A stretch of 64,000 bases of DNA. Source: Oceanimonas pelagia (lineage in GTDB: Bacteria; Pseudomonadota; Gammaproteobacteria; Enterobacterales; Aeromonadaceae). Shown piece by piece: positions 9,470-20,169 of this stretch. The stretch is taken from the NCBI RefSeq assembly GCF_030849025.1, contig NZ_CP118224.1, positions 2,092,001 through 2,156,000 of the forward strand, read 5' to 3'. The first letter of the stretch is position 1, and each line of letters opens with the position of its first letter. A model generated the notes under the pieces. The model was not told the DNA's origin. It saw only the letters and a program-made list of their open reading frames with translations, and did no database searches. The position numbers and the translations under genes are program-made.

Positions 9470-9515
9470 GAAAAACTCGCAACGGGGGCAATAATGCTTC
9501 AAGAATAGCGGCTTA

Positions 9516-9538
9516 TTATGCCCGCGGTGCGGGCATAA
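9516..9538. repeat. Perfect palindrome upstream of roxA
   Basis: A 10-base inverted repeat (TTATGCCCGC/GCGGGCATAA) has a 3-base centre. It lies 47 bases before the roxA ATG and 31 bases beyond the stop of the upstream GNAT gene. There is no T-run on either side, so it is either a weak transcript end for the GNAT gene or a binding site near the roxA promoter. Confidence 0.55.
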
Positions 9539-9569
9539 TCATAGGTATAAGCTGTCTCACACCTTTCGC

Positions 9570-10064
9570 TCAGAGCGAGTCAAAGGCCGGGTGGTAGGTC
9601 ACCAGGCCGGCGGGCACCGGTTGCTTCATCGCCAGTGCCATAAAGGCATCGCCGGCATCGGGATAGGGGCAGGTCAGCCCCAGCTCACGGGCCGGGCGAA
9701 AACCAAAGCGCCGGTAATAGGCCGGGTTGCCCAGCACCACTATGCCGGCCCAGTCAAAGTCGCTGGCGGCCTGAATGGCCTCGCGGATCATTTCCGTGCC
9801 CACGCCCTGATTCTGGCAGTCGGGCCACACGCTCACCGGTGCCAGTCCCAGCCAGCCGATGTCAGCGCCATTGATCAGCACCGGGCTCATGGCCAGATGG
9901 CCGATGATGGCGCCTTCATACTCCGCCACCTGACTGACACTGATGGCGCCCTGCTCCCGCAGGGCCAGCACCAGATCCGCCTCGTCGGGGCGGTTAAAGG
10001 CGGCGTACACCACCTCATCGATGTCGTCGCCGTCACCGGGACGCTCGGTTCTGCAAATCAGCAT
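9570..10064 (-). CDS. GNAT N-acetyltransferase, YhbS-like
   Basis: This 164-residue protein has the GNAT fold. The acetyl-CoA loop QNQGVG is at residues 84-89, preceded by the LGLAPVSVWPD strand typical of the YhbS branch, and the later block VVLGNPAYYRRFGF is also YhbS-like. The substrate is unknown; YhbS-type proteins are generally called putative acetyltransferases. It is followed after about 30 bases by roxA's palindrome and lies just downstream of pdxH on the same strand, so it may be cotranscribed with pdxH. Confidence 0.85.
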   Translation of the reverse strand: MLICRTERPGDGDDIDEVVYAAFNRPDEADLVLALREQGAISVSQVAEYEGAIIGHLAMSPVLINGADIGWLGLAPVSVWPDCQNQGVGTEMIREAIQAASDFDWAGIVVLGNPAYYRRFGFRPARELGLTCPYPDAGDAFMALAMKQPVPAGLVTYHPAFDSL

Positions 10065-10091
10065 GCTGGCCTCCCGGCTCGCGTTGACAAC

Positions 10092-10727
10092 TCAGGGCGC
10101 CAGACGGGAAATGGCCCAGCCGTCATTCTCACGCTGGTAGAGAAAACGATCGTGCAACCGGTTGGCGCCGCCCTGCCAGAACTCCACCGCGTCGAACCTC
10201 ACCCGGAATCCGCCCCAGAAGCTGGGTAAGGGCACTTCGCCGCTGGCGAACTTCTGCTTCATTTCCAGAAACTTGGCTTCAAGCATCCCCCGCGCCGAGA
10301 TGCGCGAGGACTGTTTTGATACCCAGGCGCCGATCTGGCTGTCCTTGGGGCGGCTGGCAAAATACTTCATCACCTCGGTGGCAGCGAGCTTTTCCACTCG
10401 GCCGGTCACATGCACCTGGCGCTCCAGCGGGTGCCAGGGAAACAACAGGCTGATGCGGGGGTTGTGATTCAGGTGTGCGGCCTTGCGGCTGCCCATGTTG
10501 GTGTAAAACACAAAACCGCGCTCGTCCACCTGCTTGAGCAGCACAATGCGCTGAAAAGGCTGCCCCTGCTCGTCCACCGTGGCCACCACCATGGCAGTGG
10601 GATCCGGCAGCCCGGCGGCAATGGCCTGCTGCATCCAGGTTTCAAACAAGGCCAGGGGGGTATCGGGCAGGTCGTTGCGGCGCAGGCCGCCCTGCAGGTA
10701 TTCCCGTCGGTAATCCGCCAGCTCCAT
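10092..10727 (-). CDS. pdxH: Pyridoxine/pyridoxamine 5'-phosphate oxidase
   Basis: PdxH is an FMN enzyme that makes pyridoxal 5'-phosphate from the pyridoxine or pyridoxamine phosphates. The 211-residue product (E. coli 218) starts [10 protein letters not shown] and contains the FMN-binding blocks [18 protein letters not shown] and SRKAAHL. Near the C-terminus FWGGFR precedes a stretch ending in RLHDRF; both are family signatures. A GGAAA lies upstream of the ATG. The next gene downstream starts 27 bases beyond the stop. Confidence 0.96.
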   Translation of the reverse strand: MELADYRREYLQGGLRRNDLPDTPLALFETWMQQAIAAGLPDPTAMVVATVDEQGQPFQRIVLLKQVDERGFVFYTNMGSRKAAHLNHNPRISLLFPWHPLERQVHVTGRVEKLAATEVMKYFASRPKDSQIGAWVSKQSSRISARGMLEAKFLEMKQKFASGEVPLPSFWGGFRVRFDAVEFWQGGANRLHDRFLYQRENDGWAISRLAP

Positions 10728-10802
10728 GTGTGTTGTTTCCGTCGGCTGAAAGTGGCTTCATTGTGCAAAGCCGGCCGGGGCTTGGCAAGTGTTGTTGCCA
10801 GG

Positions 10803-10850
10803 ACGTGGGACGCAGAGACGTGAAATGTAAGGAGTGAGGAGAGAAGTGAA
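10803..10850 (+). repeat. GTGAGG-type intergenic repeat, partial copy
   Basis: This AAGGAGTGAGGAGAG-like stretch lies between pdxH and the pnp terminator. It matches one arm of the repeat family seen at 13141, 45951, 53344 and 63541, but the opposite arm is missing. Confidence 0.5.
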
Positions 10851-10852
10851 TA

Positions 10853-10882
10853 AAAAAAGCCGGAGAAAATTCTCCGGCTTTG
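10853..10882 (-). terminator. Terminator of the rpsO-pnp unit
   Basis: The stem AAAGCCGGAGAA/TTCTCCGGCTTT is followed by a T-run on the minus strand, 17 bases after the pnp stop. Confidence 0.92.
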
Positions 10883-10898
10883 GCGTTAACCGAGTGGC

Positions 10899-13049
10899 TT
10901 ATTCGGCGCTGTCGGTCTTGGTTTCTTCGGCAACAGCGGCCTCGGCGGCGGGCGCTTCGGCTTCTTCCGGCTTGTTGGCTTCCTTGATGGACAGGCGGAT
11001 GCGGCCCTGACGGTCCACTTCCAGCACCTTGACCTTGACGGTATCACCCACTTTCAGGTGATCGGACACATTTTTCACCCGCTCTTCGGTGATCTGGGAG
11101 ATGTGCACCAGACCGTCCTTGCCGGGCAGAATGTTGACGAAGGCGCCGAAGTCGGCCAGACGCACCACCTGACCTTCGTAGATGGTGCCGCTTTCCACTT
11201 CCGCGGTCAGCTGCTCGATACGGCGAATGGCGGCCTTGGCGGCTTCACCGTCGACGGCCGCGATTTTCACGGTGCCGTCGTCATCCAGCTCGATGGTGGT
11301 ACCGGTTTCTTCGGTCAGGGCGCGAATGGTGGCGCCGCCCTTGCCGATCACGTCACGGATCTTCTCGGGGTTGATCTTGATGGTGTGAATGCGCGGGGCA
11401 AAGTCGGAAATATCGGCACGGGGCGCCCGCAGGGCCTCGTCCATCACCTTCAGAATGTGCAGGCGGGCGTTGCGGGCCTGCTTCAGGGCCACTTCCATGA
11501 TTTCCCTGGTGATGCCTTCGATCTTGATGTCCATCTGCAGGGCGGTCACGCCTTCGCTGGTACCGGCCACCTTGAAGTCCATGTCGCCCAGGTGATCTTC
11601 GTCACCCAGAATGTCGGACAGCACCACAAAGCCTTCTTCTTCCTTTACCAGTCCCATGGCAATGCCGGCCACGGACGCCTTGATGGGCACACCGGCGTCC
11701 ATCAGCGCCAGCGAGGTGCCACACACGGAAGCCATGGAAGAAGAGCCGTTGGATTCGGTGATCTCGGATACCACCCGCACGGTATAGGGGAACTCTTCCT
11801 GGCTCGGCATCACCGCGGCCACACCCCGCTTGGCCAGGCGGCCGTGACCGATTTCCCGGCGCTTGGGGCTGCCGACCATGCCGGTCTCACCCACGCAGTA
11901 AGGCGGGAAGTTGTAGTGCAGCATAAAGCGGTTGGCACGCTCGCCGGTGAGTTCGTCGATGAGCTGAGCGTCACGCTCGGTGCCCAGGGTCGCGGCCACC
12001 AGCGCCTGGGTCTCACCGCGGGTAAACAGGGCGGAGCCGTGGGCACGGGGCAGCAGACCGGTGGCCACGTTCAGGGCACGGATCATGTCGGGCTCGCGAC
12101 CGTCGATACGCGGCTCACCACGGACCACACGGCCACGGACGATGGTTTTTTCCAGCTTGCCCAGCAGTTCCTGAATTTCCTTGATTTCCGCTTCCGGCAT
12201 CTGCTCGAGAATGGCAGCCTGCACCCGGGCCTTGATGTCGGCAATGGCGTCACGACGGGCGGTCTTGTCGGTGATGCGATAGGCTTCACCCAGCTCGGCA
12301 GAGGCCAGCTCGGCCACCTTGGCCTTGAGGGCTTCGTTTTCCGCCTTGGGCTGCCAGTCCCAGGGCTGGGTGCCCACTTCGGCGGCAAATTCATTAATGG
12401 CGGTAATGGCGGCCTGCATCTGCTCGTGACCGTACATCACGGCACCCAGCATGACCTCTTCGGGCAGCACGGAGGCTTCGGATTCCACCATCAGCACGGC
12501 GCCGGCGGTACCGGCCACCACCAGGTCCAGCTGGCTGTCTTTCAGCTCGCTGATGCTGGGGTTGAGCACATATTCACCGTTCATGTAACCCACACGGGCG
12601 GCGCCGATGGGGCCGGCAAAGGGAATGCCGGAAATGGCCAGGGCGGCGGAGGTGCCCAGCATGGAGATGATGTCCGGGGCGATTTCCGGGTTGGCGGACA
12701 TCACGGTGGCAATGACCTGAACTTCGTTTTTGAATCCTTCGGGAAACAGCGGACGAATGGGGCGGTCAATCAGACGCGCGGTCAGTGTTTCACCTTCGGT
12801 GGGGCGGCCTTCACGCTTGAAGAAGCTGCCGGGAATACGACCGGCAGCGTAGGTACGCTCCTGGTAGTTGACGGTCAGCGGAAAGAAGTCGCGGCTTTCA
12901 TCGGCTTCGCGCCGGCCGACCACGGTCACCAGCACGGAGGTGTCGTCGATGCTGGCCATCACGGCGGCGGTGGCCTGGCGGGCGATCACGCCGGTTTCAA
13001 GGGTGACGGTATGCTGACCGTACTGGAAGGTCTTTACGATAGGATTCAC
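10899..13049 (-). CDS. pnp: Polynucleotide phosphorylase
   Basis: PNPase is a 3'-5' phosphorolytic exoribonuclease and degradosome component. The 716-residue product shows two RNase PH domains, a KH domain with the loop [11 protein letters not shown] near residues 560-570, an S1 domain with [20 protein letters not shown], and an acidic alanine-rich tail. The start is GTG, preceded by AAGGA at 9 bases; the following [14 protein letters not shown] matches the family start. It lies downstream of rpsO beyond a terminator and a repeat, the same order as E. coli, where pnp mRNA is processed and autoregulated in this leader. Confidence 0.97.
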   Translation of the reverse strand: MNPIVKTFQYGQHTVTLETGVIARQATAAVMASIDDTSVLVTVVGRREADESRDFFPLTVNYQERTYAAGRIPGSFFKREGRPTEGETLTARLIDRPIRPLFPEGFKNEVQVIATVMSANPEIAPDIISMLGTSAALAISGIPFAGPIGAARVGYMNGEYVLNPSISELKDSQLDLVVAGTAGAVLMVESEASVLPEEVMLGAVMYGHEQMQAAITAINEFAAEVGTQPWDWQPKAENEALKAKVAELASAELGEAYRITDKTARRDAIADIKARVQAAILEQMPEAEIKEIQELLGKLEKTIVRGRVVRGEPRIDGREPDMIRALNVATGLLPRAHGSALFTRGETQALVAATLGTERDAQLIDELTGERANRFMLHYNFPPYCVGETGMVGSPKRREIGHGRLAKRGVAAVMPSQEEFPYTVRVVSEITESNGSSSMASVCGTSLALMDAGVPIKASVAGIAMGLVKEEEGFVVLSDILGDEDHLGDMDFKVAGTSEGVTALQMDIKIEGITREIMEVALKQARNARLHILKVMDEALRAPRADISDFAPRIHTIKINPEKIRDVIGKGGATIRALTEETGTTIELDDDGTVKIAAVDGEAAKAAIRRIEQLTAEVESGTIYEGQVVRLADFGAFVNILPGKDGLVHISQITEERVKNVSDHLKVGDTVKVKVLEVDRQGRIRLSIKEANKPEEAEAPAAEAAVAEETKTDSAE

Positions 13050-13140
13050 GTGGTAGATTCCTTTAACTGTTTGATTCTTTAATACGCCGGCACAGTATAC
13101 TTGATTCCTGTTTAAAGGACAGAATGGCCGAAATAAAAGC

Positions 13141-13198
13141 GTGAGGGGTAAGGCGTGAGGATTCTTTACCCCTTACCCCTCACTCCTTTCCCCTCACT
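13141..13198. repeat. GTGAGG-type inverted repeat between rpsO and pnp
   Basis: The left arm GTGAGGGGTAAGG is matched by the right arm CCTTACCCCTCAC, with extra GTGAGG and CCTCAC units, so the element can fold into a long imperfect hairpin. It belongs to the family listed at 20666, 35462, 45951, 53344 and 63541. It sits in the pnp leader, where it could affect RNA processing. Confidence 0.75.
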
Positions 13199-13213
13199 GC
13201 TAAAAACAGGCAA

Positions 13214-13241
13214 GAAAAAAGGGAGCCGAGGCTCCCTTTTT
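13214..13241 (-). terminator. rpsO terminator
   Basis: The stem AAAAAGGGAGCC/GGCTCCCTTTTT with T-run lies 20 bases after the rpsO stop. Some read-through into pnp is expected, as in E. coli. Confidence 0.9.
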
Positions 13242-13260
13242 AACAAGGCTTTGGAGTCGA

Positions 13261-13530
13261 TTAACGACGCAGGCCCAGCTTTTCGATCAGGGCACGGTAG
13301 CGCTCTACGTCTTTGCGCTTCAGGTAGTCCAGCAGGTTACGACGCTGGGATACCATGCGCAGCAGGCCGCGGCGGCTGTGGTGATCGTGGATGTGCTGCT
13401 TGAAGTGGCCCTGCAGGTGGTTGATCTGGGCGCTCAGCAGAGCTACCTGCACTTCGGGAGAGCCGGTGTCGCCTTCGCCACGGGCGAATTCGGCAACGAT
13501 CTGGGCTTTGGTTTCAGCATTTAGTGACAT
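13261..13530 (-). CDS. rpsO: 30S ribosomal protein S15
   Basis: S15 is a primary 16S rRNA-binding protein of the small-subunit platform. The 89-residue product, [12 protein letters not shown] through IEKLGLRR, has the standard length and the motif [11 protein letters not shown]. The start ATG follows TTGGAG at 9 bases; the frame extends upstream but that part is leader. It has its own promoter at 13625-13598 between truB and rpsO, plus likely read-through from truB. Confidence 0.98.
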   Translation of the reverse strand: MSLNAETKAQIVAEFARGEGDTGSPEVQVALLSAQINHLQGHFKQHIHDHHSRRGLLRMVSQRRNLLDYLKRKDVERYRALIEKLGLRR

Positions 13531-13597
13531 TGTGTCTACTCCAAATAACATGAATGAATTCCAGCCGATCACTAATTCAGCCGGAAGGAAGCACGGC

Positions 13598-13625
13598 ATT
13601 CTACCAGCAACGCCGCGCTTGGCAA
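13598..13625 (-). promoter_or_regulatory. rpsO promoter
   Basis: TTGCCA (13625-13620), a 16-base spacer and TAGAAT (13603-13598) lie about 70 bases before the rpsO ATG. Each box matches the sigma-70 consensus at five of six positions. Confidence 0.7.
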
Positions 13626-13642
13626 CCTGAAATGCGCGCTAA

Positions 13643-14578
13643 TTAACGCACCAGACGGCGCGGCGCCACCTTGCCGTCGTCGTCGATTTCACCGACGCCG
13701 ACAAAACGATGGTCTTCGCCCACCGTCATGCGCACAAAGCCTTCAAGGGGCGCGCCCGCCACCTGCACCGCCTGGCCGTGCAGCAGATACCCCGCCACCA
13801 GCTCGGACAGATTCACTTCCGGCAGGCTCTGCACGGCGGTGTCCATGGGCAGCAACAGCGGGTCCAGCTCCAGCCGGGGCGAAATCTCGTTGGCCTTGCA
13901 GTTGTCGAGAATGCACTGCAGCTGCTCCAGGGTCAGCATGCGCTCCGCCGGGTAACCGGCCACCGCCAGCCGGCGCAACACGGTGACGTGGGCGCCGCAA
14001 CCCAGGCGCTCACCCAGATCGTCGACGATGGTGCGAATGTAGGTACCCTTGCTGCAGTGTACTTCCAGCTCCACCTCGTCCCCTTCAAAGCGAATGAGCT
14101 TGAGCTCAAACACAGTGATGGGCCGCGCTTCCCGGGGCACTTCTATGCCTTCCCGGGCGTACTGGTACAGGGGCTTGCCCTGATACTTGAGCGCCGAGTA
14201 CATGGACGGAATCTGCTCAATGTCGCCGCGGAAATGATCCAGGGCTTCAATCAGCTCGCCGGTGGAGACATTCACCGGGCGGGTTTCCACCACTTCGCCG
14301 TCGGCGTCGCTGGTGTCGGTGCGCTCACCCAGTTTGGCCACCACCCGGTAGCGCTTGTCGGCGTCGAGCAGAAACTGGGAAAACTTGGTGGCTTCACCCA
14401 GGCAGATCGGCAGCATGCCGGTGGCCAGCGGGTCCAGGGCACCGGTGTGTCCGGCCTTGGCGGCGGCGTAAATACGCTTGACCTGCTGCAGGGCATCGTT
14501 GGAAGTGATGCCCGCCGGCTTGTCGAGCAGCAGAATGCCGTCTACCTCACGGCCGCGAAAACGTCGCTGACGCCCCAT
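13643..14578 (-). CDS. truB: tRNA pseudouridine-55 synthase
   Basis: TruB makes the universal pseudouridine 55 in the T loop of tRNAs. The 311-residue product (E. coli 314) has the catalytic aspartate at D49 in [11 protein letters not shown] and the KGTYIRT motif in the middle. The start [13 protein letters not shown], is separated from the rbfA stop by a single base. The longer open frame upstream is rbfA in another phase. It is part of the rimP-nusA-infB-rbfA-truB-rpsO-pnp cluster. Confidence 0.97.
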   Translation of the reverse strand: MGRQRRFRGREVDGILLLDKPAGITSNDALQQVKRIYAAAKAGHTGALDPLATGMLPICLGEATKFSQFLLDADKRYRVVAKLGERTDTSDADGEVVETRPVNVSTGELIEALDHFRGDIEQIPSMYSALKYQGKPLYQYAREGIEVPREARPITVFELKLIRFEGDEVELEVHCSKGTYIRTIVDDLGERLGCGAHVTVLRRLAVAGYPAERMLTLEQLQCILDNCKANEISPRLELDPLLLPMDTAVQSLPEVNLSELVAGYLLHGQAVQVAGAPLEGFVRMTVGEDHRFVGVGEIDDDGKVAPRRLVR

Positions 14579-14579
14579 C

Positions 14580-14984
14580 TCAGTCCTGCTCCTTGTCGTC
14601 TTCGTCGTCGCGGCCGGCACTGCGGCGCTTGTCTTCGGCGACGGTGCTCGACACCAGGGTGGAAATGCGCATGCCTTCCACCAGGCTCTGATCGTAGGAG
14701 AAACGCAGCTCCGGGGTGACCCGCAGGCGCATGGCCTTGGCCACCAGACTGCGAATGTAACCGCTGGCATCCTTCAGTGCTTCCATGCCCTGCTCCACCC
14801 GCTCGGCGTCGTTGTCGAGAAAGGTCACGAACACTTTTGCGTAGTTGAGGTCCCGGGACACTTCCACTCCGGAAACGGTGACCATGCCCAGACGGTCGTC
14901 TTTGATTTCCCGCTGCAGGATAACGGCAATCTCTTTTTGCAGCTCCTGCGCTACCCGGCGGGTACGGCTGAATTCTCTGGCCAT
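14580..14984 (-). CDS. rbfA: Ribosome-binding factor A
   Basis: RbfA binds free 30S subunits and assists maturation of the 16S rRNA 5' end. The 134-residue product (E. coli 133) begins [19 protein letters not shown] and has the KH-like core ending in the family block [11 protein letters not shown]. The ATG at 14984 was chosen by family alignment; a TTG 18 bases upstream is less likely. It ends in a short acidic tail and is followed one base later by truB. Confidence 0.96.
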   Translation of the reverse strand: MAREFSRTRRVAQELQKEIAVILQREIKDDRLGMVTVSGVEVSRDLNYAKVFVTFLDNDAERVEQGMEALKDASGYIRSLVAKAMRLRVTPELRFSYDQSLVEGMRISTLVSSTVAEDKRRSAGRDDEDDKEQD

Positions 14985-15003
14985 TGCTTTTTTCCAAGAC
15001 AAA

Positions 15004-15021
15004 GGGGGCCTCGAGGCCCCC
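15004..15021 (-). promoter_or_regulatory. GGGGGCC palindrome between infB and rbfA
   Basis: A perfect self-complementary 18-base sequence lies between the infB stop and rbfA. On the minus strand it is followed only by TTTG, so it may cause partial termination, RNA processing or 3'-end protection rather than full stop. Confidence 0.45.
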
Positions 15022-15057
15022 GTTGATTACTGTGTTCAGACGTGGTTAACGGCCACC

Positions 15058-17766
15058 TTACAGGGTGCGCTGTACTTCCACAATCTGATATACCTCGATC
15101 TGGTCGCCCACGCGCACGTCGTTGTAGTTCTTCACGCCGATGCCGCATTCCATGCCGTTACGCACTTCCTGTACATCGTCCTTGAAGCGGCGCAGGGACT
15201 CCAGCTCGCCTTCGTAAATCACCACGTTGTCGCGCAGTACGCGAATCGGGTTGCTGCGCTTGACCACACCTTCGGTGACCATACAGCCGGCGATGGCACC
15301 GAACTTGGGCGAACGGAACACGTCACGCACCTGAGCCAGACCGATGATCTCCTGCTTGAACTCGGGTGCCAGCATGCCGGTCATGGCCTGCTTCACTTCG
15401 TCCAGCAGCTCATAGATCACGCTGTAGTAGCGCAGGTCGATCTCTTCCGCCTCGATCACCTTGCGGGCAGAAGCATCGGCACGCACGTTGAAGCCCAGAA
15501 TGATGGCGTTGGACGCGGCCGCCAGGCTGGCGTCGGTCTCGGTAATGCCACCCACGCCGGAGCCCACGATCTTCACCTTCACTTCGTCGGTGGACAGCTT
15601 CATCAGCGAGTCGGAGATCGCTTCGATGGAGCCCTGTACGTCCGCCTTCAGTACCAGGTTGACCTCGGCCACTTCGCCTTCGTTCATGTTGGCGAACATG
15701 TTTTCCAGCTTGGCCTTCTGCTGGCGGGCCAGCTTGACTTCGCGGAACTTGCCCTGACGGTACAGCGCCACTTCCCGGGCCTTTTTCTCATCCCGTACTA
15801 CCGTGGCTTCGTCACCGGCGGTGGGTACACCGGACAGACCCAGAATTTCCACCGGAATGGACGGACCGGCAGACTTCACTTCGCGGCCCAGCTCGTCCTT
15901 CATGGCACGCACCCGGCCGTATTCCAGACCGCACAGCACGATGTCGCCCTGGTTCAGGGTACCGTCCTGTACCAGCACGGTGGCCACGGGGCCACGGCCC
16001 TTGTCGAGCCGGGATTCGATCACCACGCCGGAGGCCATGGCGTCGTATACCGCGGTCAGCTCCAGCACTTCGGCCTGCAGCAGAATCGCTTCCAGCAGCT
16101 CGTCGATACCTTCACCGGTCTTGGCGGAGATATGCACGAACATGTTCTCGCCACCCCATTCTTCCGACATCACGCCGTGCTGGGACAGTTCACTCTTGAC
16201 CCGGTCCGGATCCGCTTCCGGCTTGTCCATCTTGTTCACCGCCACGATCAGCGGCACTTCCGCCGCCTTGGCGTGCTGAATGGCTTCAATGGTCTGGGGC
16301 ATCACGCCGTCATCGGCGGCAACGACCAGTACCACGATATCGGTGGCCTTGGCTCCCCGGGCCCGCATGCTGGTAAAGGCCGCGTGTCCCGGGGTGTCCA
16401 GGAAGGTGATCATGCCGTTATCGGTTTCCACATGGTAGGCACCGATGTGCTGGGTAATACCACCGGCCTCGCCGGACGCCACCTTGGTACGACGAATGTA
16501 GTCCAGGGTGGAGGTCTTGCCGTGGTCAACGTGACCCATGATGGTGACCACAGGCGCGCGGGACTTGCGCTCGGCGTCGGTGTCACGGTCGGACAGCACG
16601 CGCTCTTCCAGCTCGTTTTCACGGCGCAGCACCACCTTGTGGCCCATTTCCTCGGCCACCAGCTGGGCGGTTTCCTGATCGATCACCTGGTTGATGGTGA
16701 CCATGGCGCCCATCTTCATCATCGCCTTGATGACTTCGGTGCCCTTGACCGCCATGCGGTTGGCCAGTTCGGCCACGGTAATGGTTTCGCCGATTTCCAC
16801 TTCACGGCTCACCGGCTGGGCCGGCTTCTGGAAGCCATGCTTCATGGACTTGGGCGTCATCACCTTGGCGCGCTTGCCCTTGCGCTGGCGCTCGCTGCGG
16901 CTTTCGCGATCTTCACGGTCTTCCTTCGACTTGCCACCCTTGCGCTTCTTGCCACCGGTGCGACGGGCCTTCTGCTCCTCGCTCTGATCGGCTTCGTCTT
17001 CCGCGGCACGGGCGTGCTGGTTGGTGGTGACGTGATAATCGGCGTCTTCCGGCTTTTTGGCCGCTTCTTCCGCCCAGCGCTTTTCGTTTTCTTCCGCAAG
17101 CCGGCGCACTTCTTCCGCCTTCTGCTGGGCTTCCAGCTCGGCTTTGCGCAGGGCTTCCTCTTCGCGCTGTTTCTTCAGGTTTTCTGCTTCGCGCTTGGCC
17201 ATTTCGTCCGCCTTTTTCTGCTCTTTGCTTTGGGGTTTTGCCCCCTGCTCGGTGTTCTTCTGAGCCTGCAGCTGAGCCTGACGGGCTTTGTCTTCCGCTT
17301 CACGCTTGGCTTTTTCTTCCGCCTCACGTTTGGCCTTTTCTTCCGCCTCGCGCTTGGCTTGTTCTGCTGCTTCTCGTTGGGCCCGTTCCTCGGCCTCGCG
17401 ACGCGCCTGAGCCTCGGCTTCCTGGCGCGCCTTTTCTTCCTCTTCACGGCGCTGCTCTTCCAGCGCATCGCGTCTTACGTAAGTGCGCTTTTTGCGCACT
17501 TCAACCTGCACCGCCTTGTTCTTGCCGCCGGCGCCCTGAACACTCAGGGTGCTGATGGTCTTGCGCTGCAGGGTCATCCGTTTGGGTTCATTATCGTCAT
17601 TGCCACCGTGCTGCTTTTTCAGATGCGCAAGCAGGGCGGCCTTTTCAGTTTCGGAAACGGTGTCGTTGCCGGATTTCTCCATGCCCGCTTCACGAAACTG
17701 CTGGATCAGACGATCAACCGGCGTGTCGATGTCACTGGCAAGTTGCGTCAATGATACTTCTGCCAT
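15058..17766 (-). CDS. infB: Translation initiation factor IF-2
   Basis: IF-2 is the GTPase that brings fMet-tRNA to the 30S subunit and promotes subunit joining. In the 902-residue product, residues 1-50 are the small N-terminal domain, and about 100-235 is a highly charged helical stretch of [12 protein letters not shown] repeats. The G domain starts with GHVDHGKTS at 411-419, then DTPGH and NKMD, and the C-terminal beta-barrel domains follow. GGAGG lies 7 bases before the ATG. Internal starts producing shorter IF-2 forms are known in E. coli; I cannot tell whether they are used here. Confidence 0.98.
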   Translation of the reverse strand: MAEVSLTQLASDIDTPVDRLIQQFREAGMEKSGNDTVSETEKAALLAHLKKQHGGNDDNEPKRMTLQRKTISTLSVQGAGGKNKAVQVEVRKKRTYVRRDALEEQRREEEEKARQEAEAQARREAEERAQREAAEQAKREAEEKAKREAEEKAKREAEDKARQAQLQAQKNTEQGAKPQSKEQKKADEMAKREAENLKKQREEEALRKAELEAQQKAEEVRRLAEENEKRWAEEAAKKPEDADYHVTTNQHARAAEDEADQSEEQKARRTGGKKRKGGKSKEDREDRESRSERQRKGKRAKVMTPKSMKHGFQKPAQPVSREVEIGETITVAELANRMAVKGTEVIKAMMKMGAMVTINQVIDQETAQLVAEEMGHKVVLRRENELEERVLSDRDTDAERKSRAPVVTIMGHVDHGKTSTLDYIRRTKVASGEAGGITQHIGAYHVETDNGMITFLDTPGHAAFTSMRARGAKATDIVVLVVAADDGVMPQTIEAIQHAKAAEVPLIVAVNKMDKPEADPDRVKSELSQHGVMSEEWGGENMFVHISAKTGEGIDELLEAILLQAEVLELTAVYDAMASGVVIESRLDKGRGPVATVLVQDGTLNQGDIVLCGLEYGRVRAMKDELGREVKSAGPSIPVEILGLSGVPTAGDEATVVRDEKKAREVALYRQGKFREVKLARQQKAKLENMFANMNEGEVAEVNLVLKADVQGSIEAISDSLMKLSTDEVKVKIVGSGVGGITETDASLAAASNAIILGFNVRADASARKVIEAEEIDLRYYSVIYELLDEVKQAMTGMLAPEFKQEIIGLAQVRDVFRSPKFGAIAGCMVTEGVVKRSNPIRVLRDNVVIYEGELESLRRFKDDVQEVRNGMECGIGVKNYNDVRVGDQIEVYQIVEVQRTL

Positions 17767-17785
17767 TCATTTACCTCCGATGATC

Positions 17786-19288
17786 TTAATCTTGATTCTG
17801 CTCTCCGAACCAGCAGATGTTACGGGCAGCCATGATGAGTTCGCCCGCCTGGGCTTCGTCCAGACCGTCAATGCCTTCCAGGTCGTCAATGCCCTGCTCT
17901 GCCAGTTCTTCCAGATTCGCAACACCGCGGGCGGCCAGCTGATAGGCCAGCTCGCGGGTCATGCCGGTCAGACCCAGCAGGTCTTCTGCCGGCTCTACCC
18001 CTTCAAAGGATTCTTCCTGGGCCAGCGCCTTGGTGGTGAGCGCATCCTTGGCGCGGTTGCGCAGCTCTTCCACGGTATCTTCGTCCAGGCCGTCCACACT
18101 CAGCAGCTCACTGACCGGCACGTAGGCGATTTCTTCCAGGGTAGAGAAGCCCTCGCCCACCAGCAGGGCCGCAAAATCCTCGTCGATGTCCAGGTTGTCC
18201 ACGAACAGGTTCATGATCTTGTCGTTTTCGGCCTGGTGCTTCTGCTGCAGGTCTTCCACCGTCATCACGTTCAGTTCCCAGCCGGTCAGCTGGGAAGCCA
18301 GACGCACATTCTGGCCGTTGCGACCGATGGCCTGGGCCAGGTTGCCGGCCTCCACCGCGATGTCCATGGAGTGGGCGTCTTCGTCCACGATAATGGAGGC
18401 CACGTCGGCCGGAGCCATGGCGTTGATCACGAACTGGGCGGGGTTGTCGTCCCACAGCACGATGTCCACGCGCTCACCACCGAGCTCGCCGGACACCGCC
18501 TGCACCCGGGCACCGCGCATGCCCACACAGGCGCCGATGGGATCGATGCGGCGGTCATTGGTCTTGACCGCAATCTTGGCGCGGCTGCCGGGATCCCGGG
18601 CAGCGGCCATGATTTCGATGATTTCCTCACCGATTTCCGGCACTTCAATGCGGAACAGTTCTTTCAGGAAGTCCGGGTTGGAACGGCTCACAAACAGCTG
18701 GGCACCACGGGCCTCGGGGCGCACCGCGTAGAGCAGGCCTCGCACCCGGTCACCGGAGCGGAAGGATTCGCGCGGCAGCAGATCTTCACGGAAGATCACC
18801 GCCTCGGCGTTGTTGCCCAGATCCAGGATCACATTGTCGCGGGTGGCCTTTTTCACCACACCGGTAATGATCTCGCCTTCCTGATCCTGGAACTGCTCCA
18901 CCACCTGCATACGCTCGGCTTCGCGCACCTTCTGCACGATCACCTGCTTGGCGGTTTGGGTGGTAATGCGGTCAAAGGTGATGGACTCGATTTGATCCTC
19001 AACATAGTCGCCCACCTGGATTTCAGGCTCGTCGATGCGGGCCGCTTCCAGGGTGATTTCCCGGTAGGGGTTGGTCAGGGCTTCCTGATCTTCCACCACC
19101 TGCCAGCGACGGAAGGTATCGAAATCACCGCTCTTGCGGTCGATGGCTACCCGCACTTCGATGTCGCCTTCGTATTTTTTCTTGGTGGCCGTGGCCAGCG
19201 CGGTTTCCAGCGCCTCAAAAATCTTCTCGCGAGGCACCGCCTTTTCGTTGGAAACGGCGTCTACAACCAGCAATATTTCTTTATTCAT
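17786..19288 (-). CDS. nusA: Transcription termination/antitermination factor NusA
   Basis: NusA binds RNA polymerase and modulates pausing, intrinsic termination and antitermination. The 500-residue product (E. coli 495) has the N-terminal polymerase-binding domain, an S1 domain (about 135-200), two KH domains (the second with [12 protein letters not shown]) and two acidic C-terminal repeats that follow about residue 360. It begins 14 bases after the rimP stop. NusA is known to autoregulate its operon through leader terminators, and two hairpins of that kind lie before rimP here. Confidence 0.98.
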   Translation of the reverse strand: MNKEILLVVDAVSNEKAVPREKIFEALETALATATKKKYEGDIEVRVAIDRKSGDFDTFRRWQVVEDQEALTNPYREITLEAARIDEPEIQVGDYVEDQIESITFDRITTQTAKQVIVQKVREAERMQVVEQFQDQEGEIITGVVKKATRDNVILDLGNNAEAVIFREDLLPRESFRSGDRVRGLLYAVRPEARGAQLFVSRSNPDFLKELFRIEVPEIGEEIIEIMAAARDPGSRAKIAVKTNDRRIDPIGACVGMRGARVQAVSGELGGERVDIVLWDDNPAQFVINAMAPADVASIIVDEDAHSMDIAVEAGNLAQAIGRNGQNVRLASQLTGWELNVMTVEDLQQKHQAENDKIMNLFVDNLDIDEDFAALLVGEGFSTLEEIAYVPVSELLSVDGLDEDTVEELRNRAKDALTTKALAQEESFEGVEPAEDLLGLTGMTRELAYQLAARGVANLEELAEQGIDDLEGIDGLDEAQAGELIMAARNICWFGEQNQD

Positions 19289-19302
19289 GTCCGATGGCCT
19301 CG

Positions 19303-19761
19303 TCAGTCAAAGTTCGGAACCAGATTTGCTTTTTGAATGTTGGCGTAGGCCACGGGGAATTCCTGGCCATTCACCTCCAGCCGGACCAGGGTGTCATCGG
19401 CCGACACCACAATGCCCTTGAGTTTGCGGCGATTGTTCACGGCCATGCGCAGCGCCAGTTCGGCTTCCTGACCGATAATGGCCTGGTAATGGGCCGGTTT
19501 GAACAGAGGTCGTGCGAGCCCCGGGGATGAGACTTCCAGATCATACTCGGTGGAAATGGGATCTTCCACATCCAGCACGGCACTGACCTGCCGGCTGACT
19601 TCAGCGCAGTCATTCACATCAATGCCGTTTTCATGATCGATGTACAGCCGCAGGGTCGAATGCCGGCCGGCGCGAACAAACTCGAGCCCCAGCAGTTCAA
19701 AGCCCAGCGCCTCTACCGGCTCGCTGAGCATCTCGGTCAATCGTTGTTCCAATGTAGCCAA
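19303..19761 (-). CDS. rimP: Ribosome maturation factor RimP
   Basis: RimP binds pre-30S particles and is needed for efficient small-subunit maturation. The 152-residue product matches the family, including DVEDPI and [12 protein letters not shown], and ends [11 protein letters not shown]. The start appears to be TTG, preceded by a run of G (GGGGGG) at good spacing; E. coli rimP also uses a non-ATG start. It is the first protein gene of the nusA-infB operon, and a terminator lies only 15 bases upstream of its start. Confidence 0.95.
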   Translation of the reverse strand: MATLEQRLTEMLSEPVEALGFELLGLEFVRAGRHSTLRLYIDHENGIDVNDCAEVSRQVSAVLDVEDPISTEYDLEVSSPGLARPLFKPAHYQAIIGQEAELALRMAVNNRRKLKGIVVSADDTLVRLEVNGQEFPVAYANIQKANLVPNFD

Positions 19762-19775
19762 AGCTACCCCCCTTC

Positions 19776-19801
19776 AAAAACAAAAAAAGGGCTCGCAGCC
19801 C
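19776..19801 (-). terminator. Leader terminator directly before rimP
   Basis: The short stem GGGCT/AGCCC with loop GCG is followed by T7GT5 on the minus strand. Only 15 bases separate it from the rimP start. It is a likely attenuator for the rimP-nusA-infB operon. Confidence 0.75.
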
Positions 19802-19845
19802 AGTGATGGTGGCATCGGCCGGGCCAATGCCAAAGTACAGATAAC

Positions 19846-19874
19846 AAAAAGCCCCGATATTCAAATCGGGGCTA
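19846..19874 (-). terminator. Terminator after the initiator tRNA gene
   Basis: The stem AGCCCCGAT/ATCGGGGCT is followed by TTTTTG on the minus strand, about 70 bases after the tRNA-fMet CCA end. With the hairpin at 19776-19801 it makes a two-terminator leader. Confidence 0.88.
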
Positions 19875-19940
19875 TTCACCTGGACCCTGATTGTCGCCTC
19901 GCAGCGACCATTCATCGTGAGCAGACGATGAACGTGAAAT

Positions 19941-20017
<77 letters not shown>

Positions 20018-20033
20018 TCCGAAATCGTGCGAG

Positions 20034-20062
20034 ATTATAGTCAAATCGAGCTTAACTCTCAA
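20034..20062 (-). promoter_or_regulatory. Promoter of tRNA-fMet and probably the rimP-nusA operon
   Basis: TTGAGA (20062-20057), a 17-base spacer and a perfect TATAAT (20039-20034) lie in the 58-base gap between the two tRNA genes. Confidence 0.85.
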
Positions 20063-20075
20063 CTTGTCTATAAAT

Positions 20076-20162
20076 TGGTGCCGAGAGCGGGACTTGAACC
20101 CGCACGCCCATACGGGCACTACCCCCTCAAGATAGCGTGTCTACCAATTCCACCATCTCGGC
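20076..20162 (-). tRNA. leuU: tRNA-Leu (GAG)
   Basis: This 87-base class II tRNA begins GCCGAGATGGTGGAATTGG and has a long variable arm, the T-loop GGTTCAAGTC and an encoded CCA. The anticodon is GAG within ATCTTGAGGGG. It follows secG by 7 bases, as leuU does in E. coli, and probably shares its transcript. Confidence 0.97.
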
Positions 20163-20169
20163 AAAAACC

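Noticed and set aside
17100-17470. Repetitive [12 protein letters not shown] stretch in infB considered as a possible repeat expansion
   Set aside because: IF-2 of gammaproteobacteria normally carries such a charged helical segment, and the total length is close to that of the family.
11058-19336. Long plus-strand open frames opposite pnp, infB and nusA
   Set aside because: Low-complexity His/Gly/Leu-rich translations mirrored from the minus-strand genes; no ribosome-binding sites or family matches.
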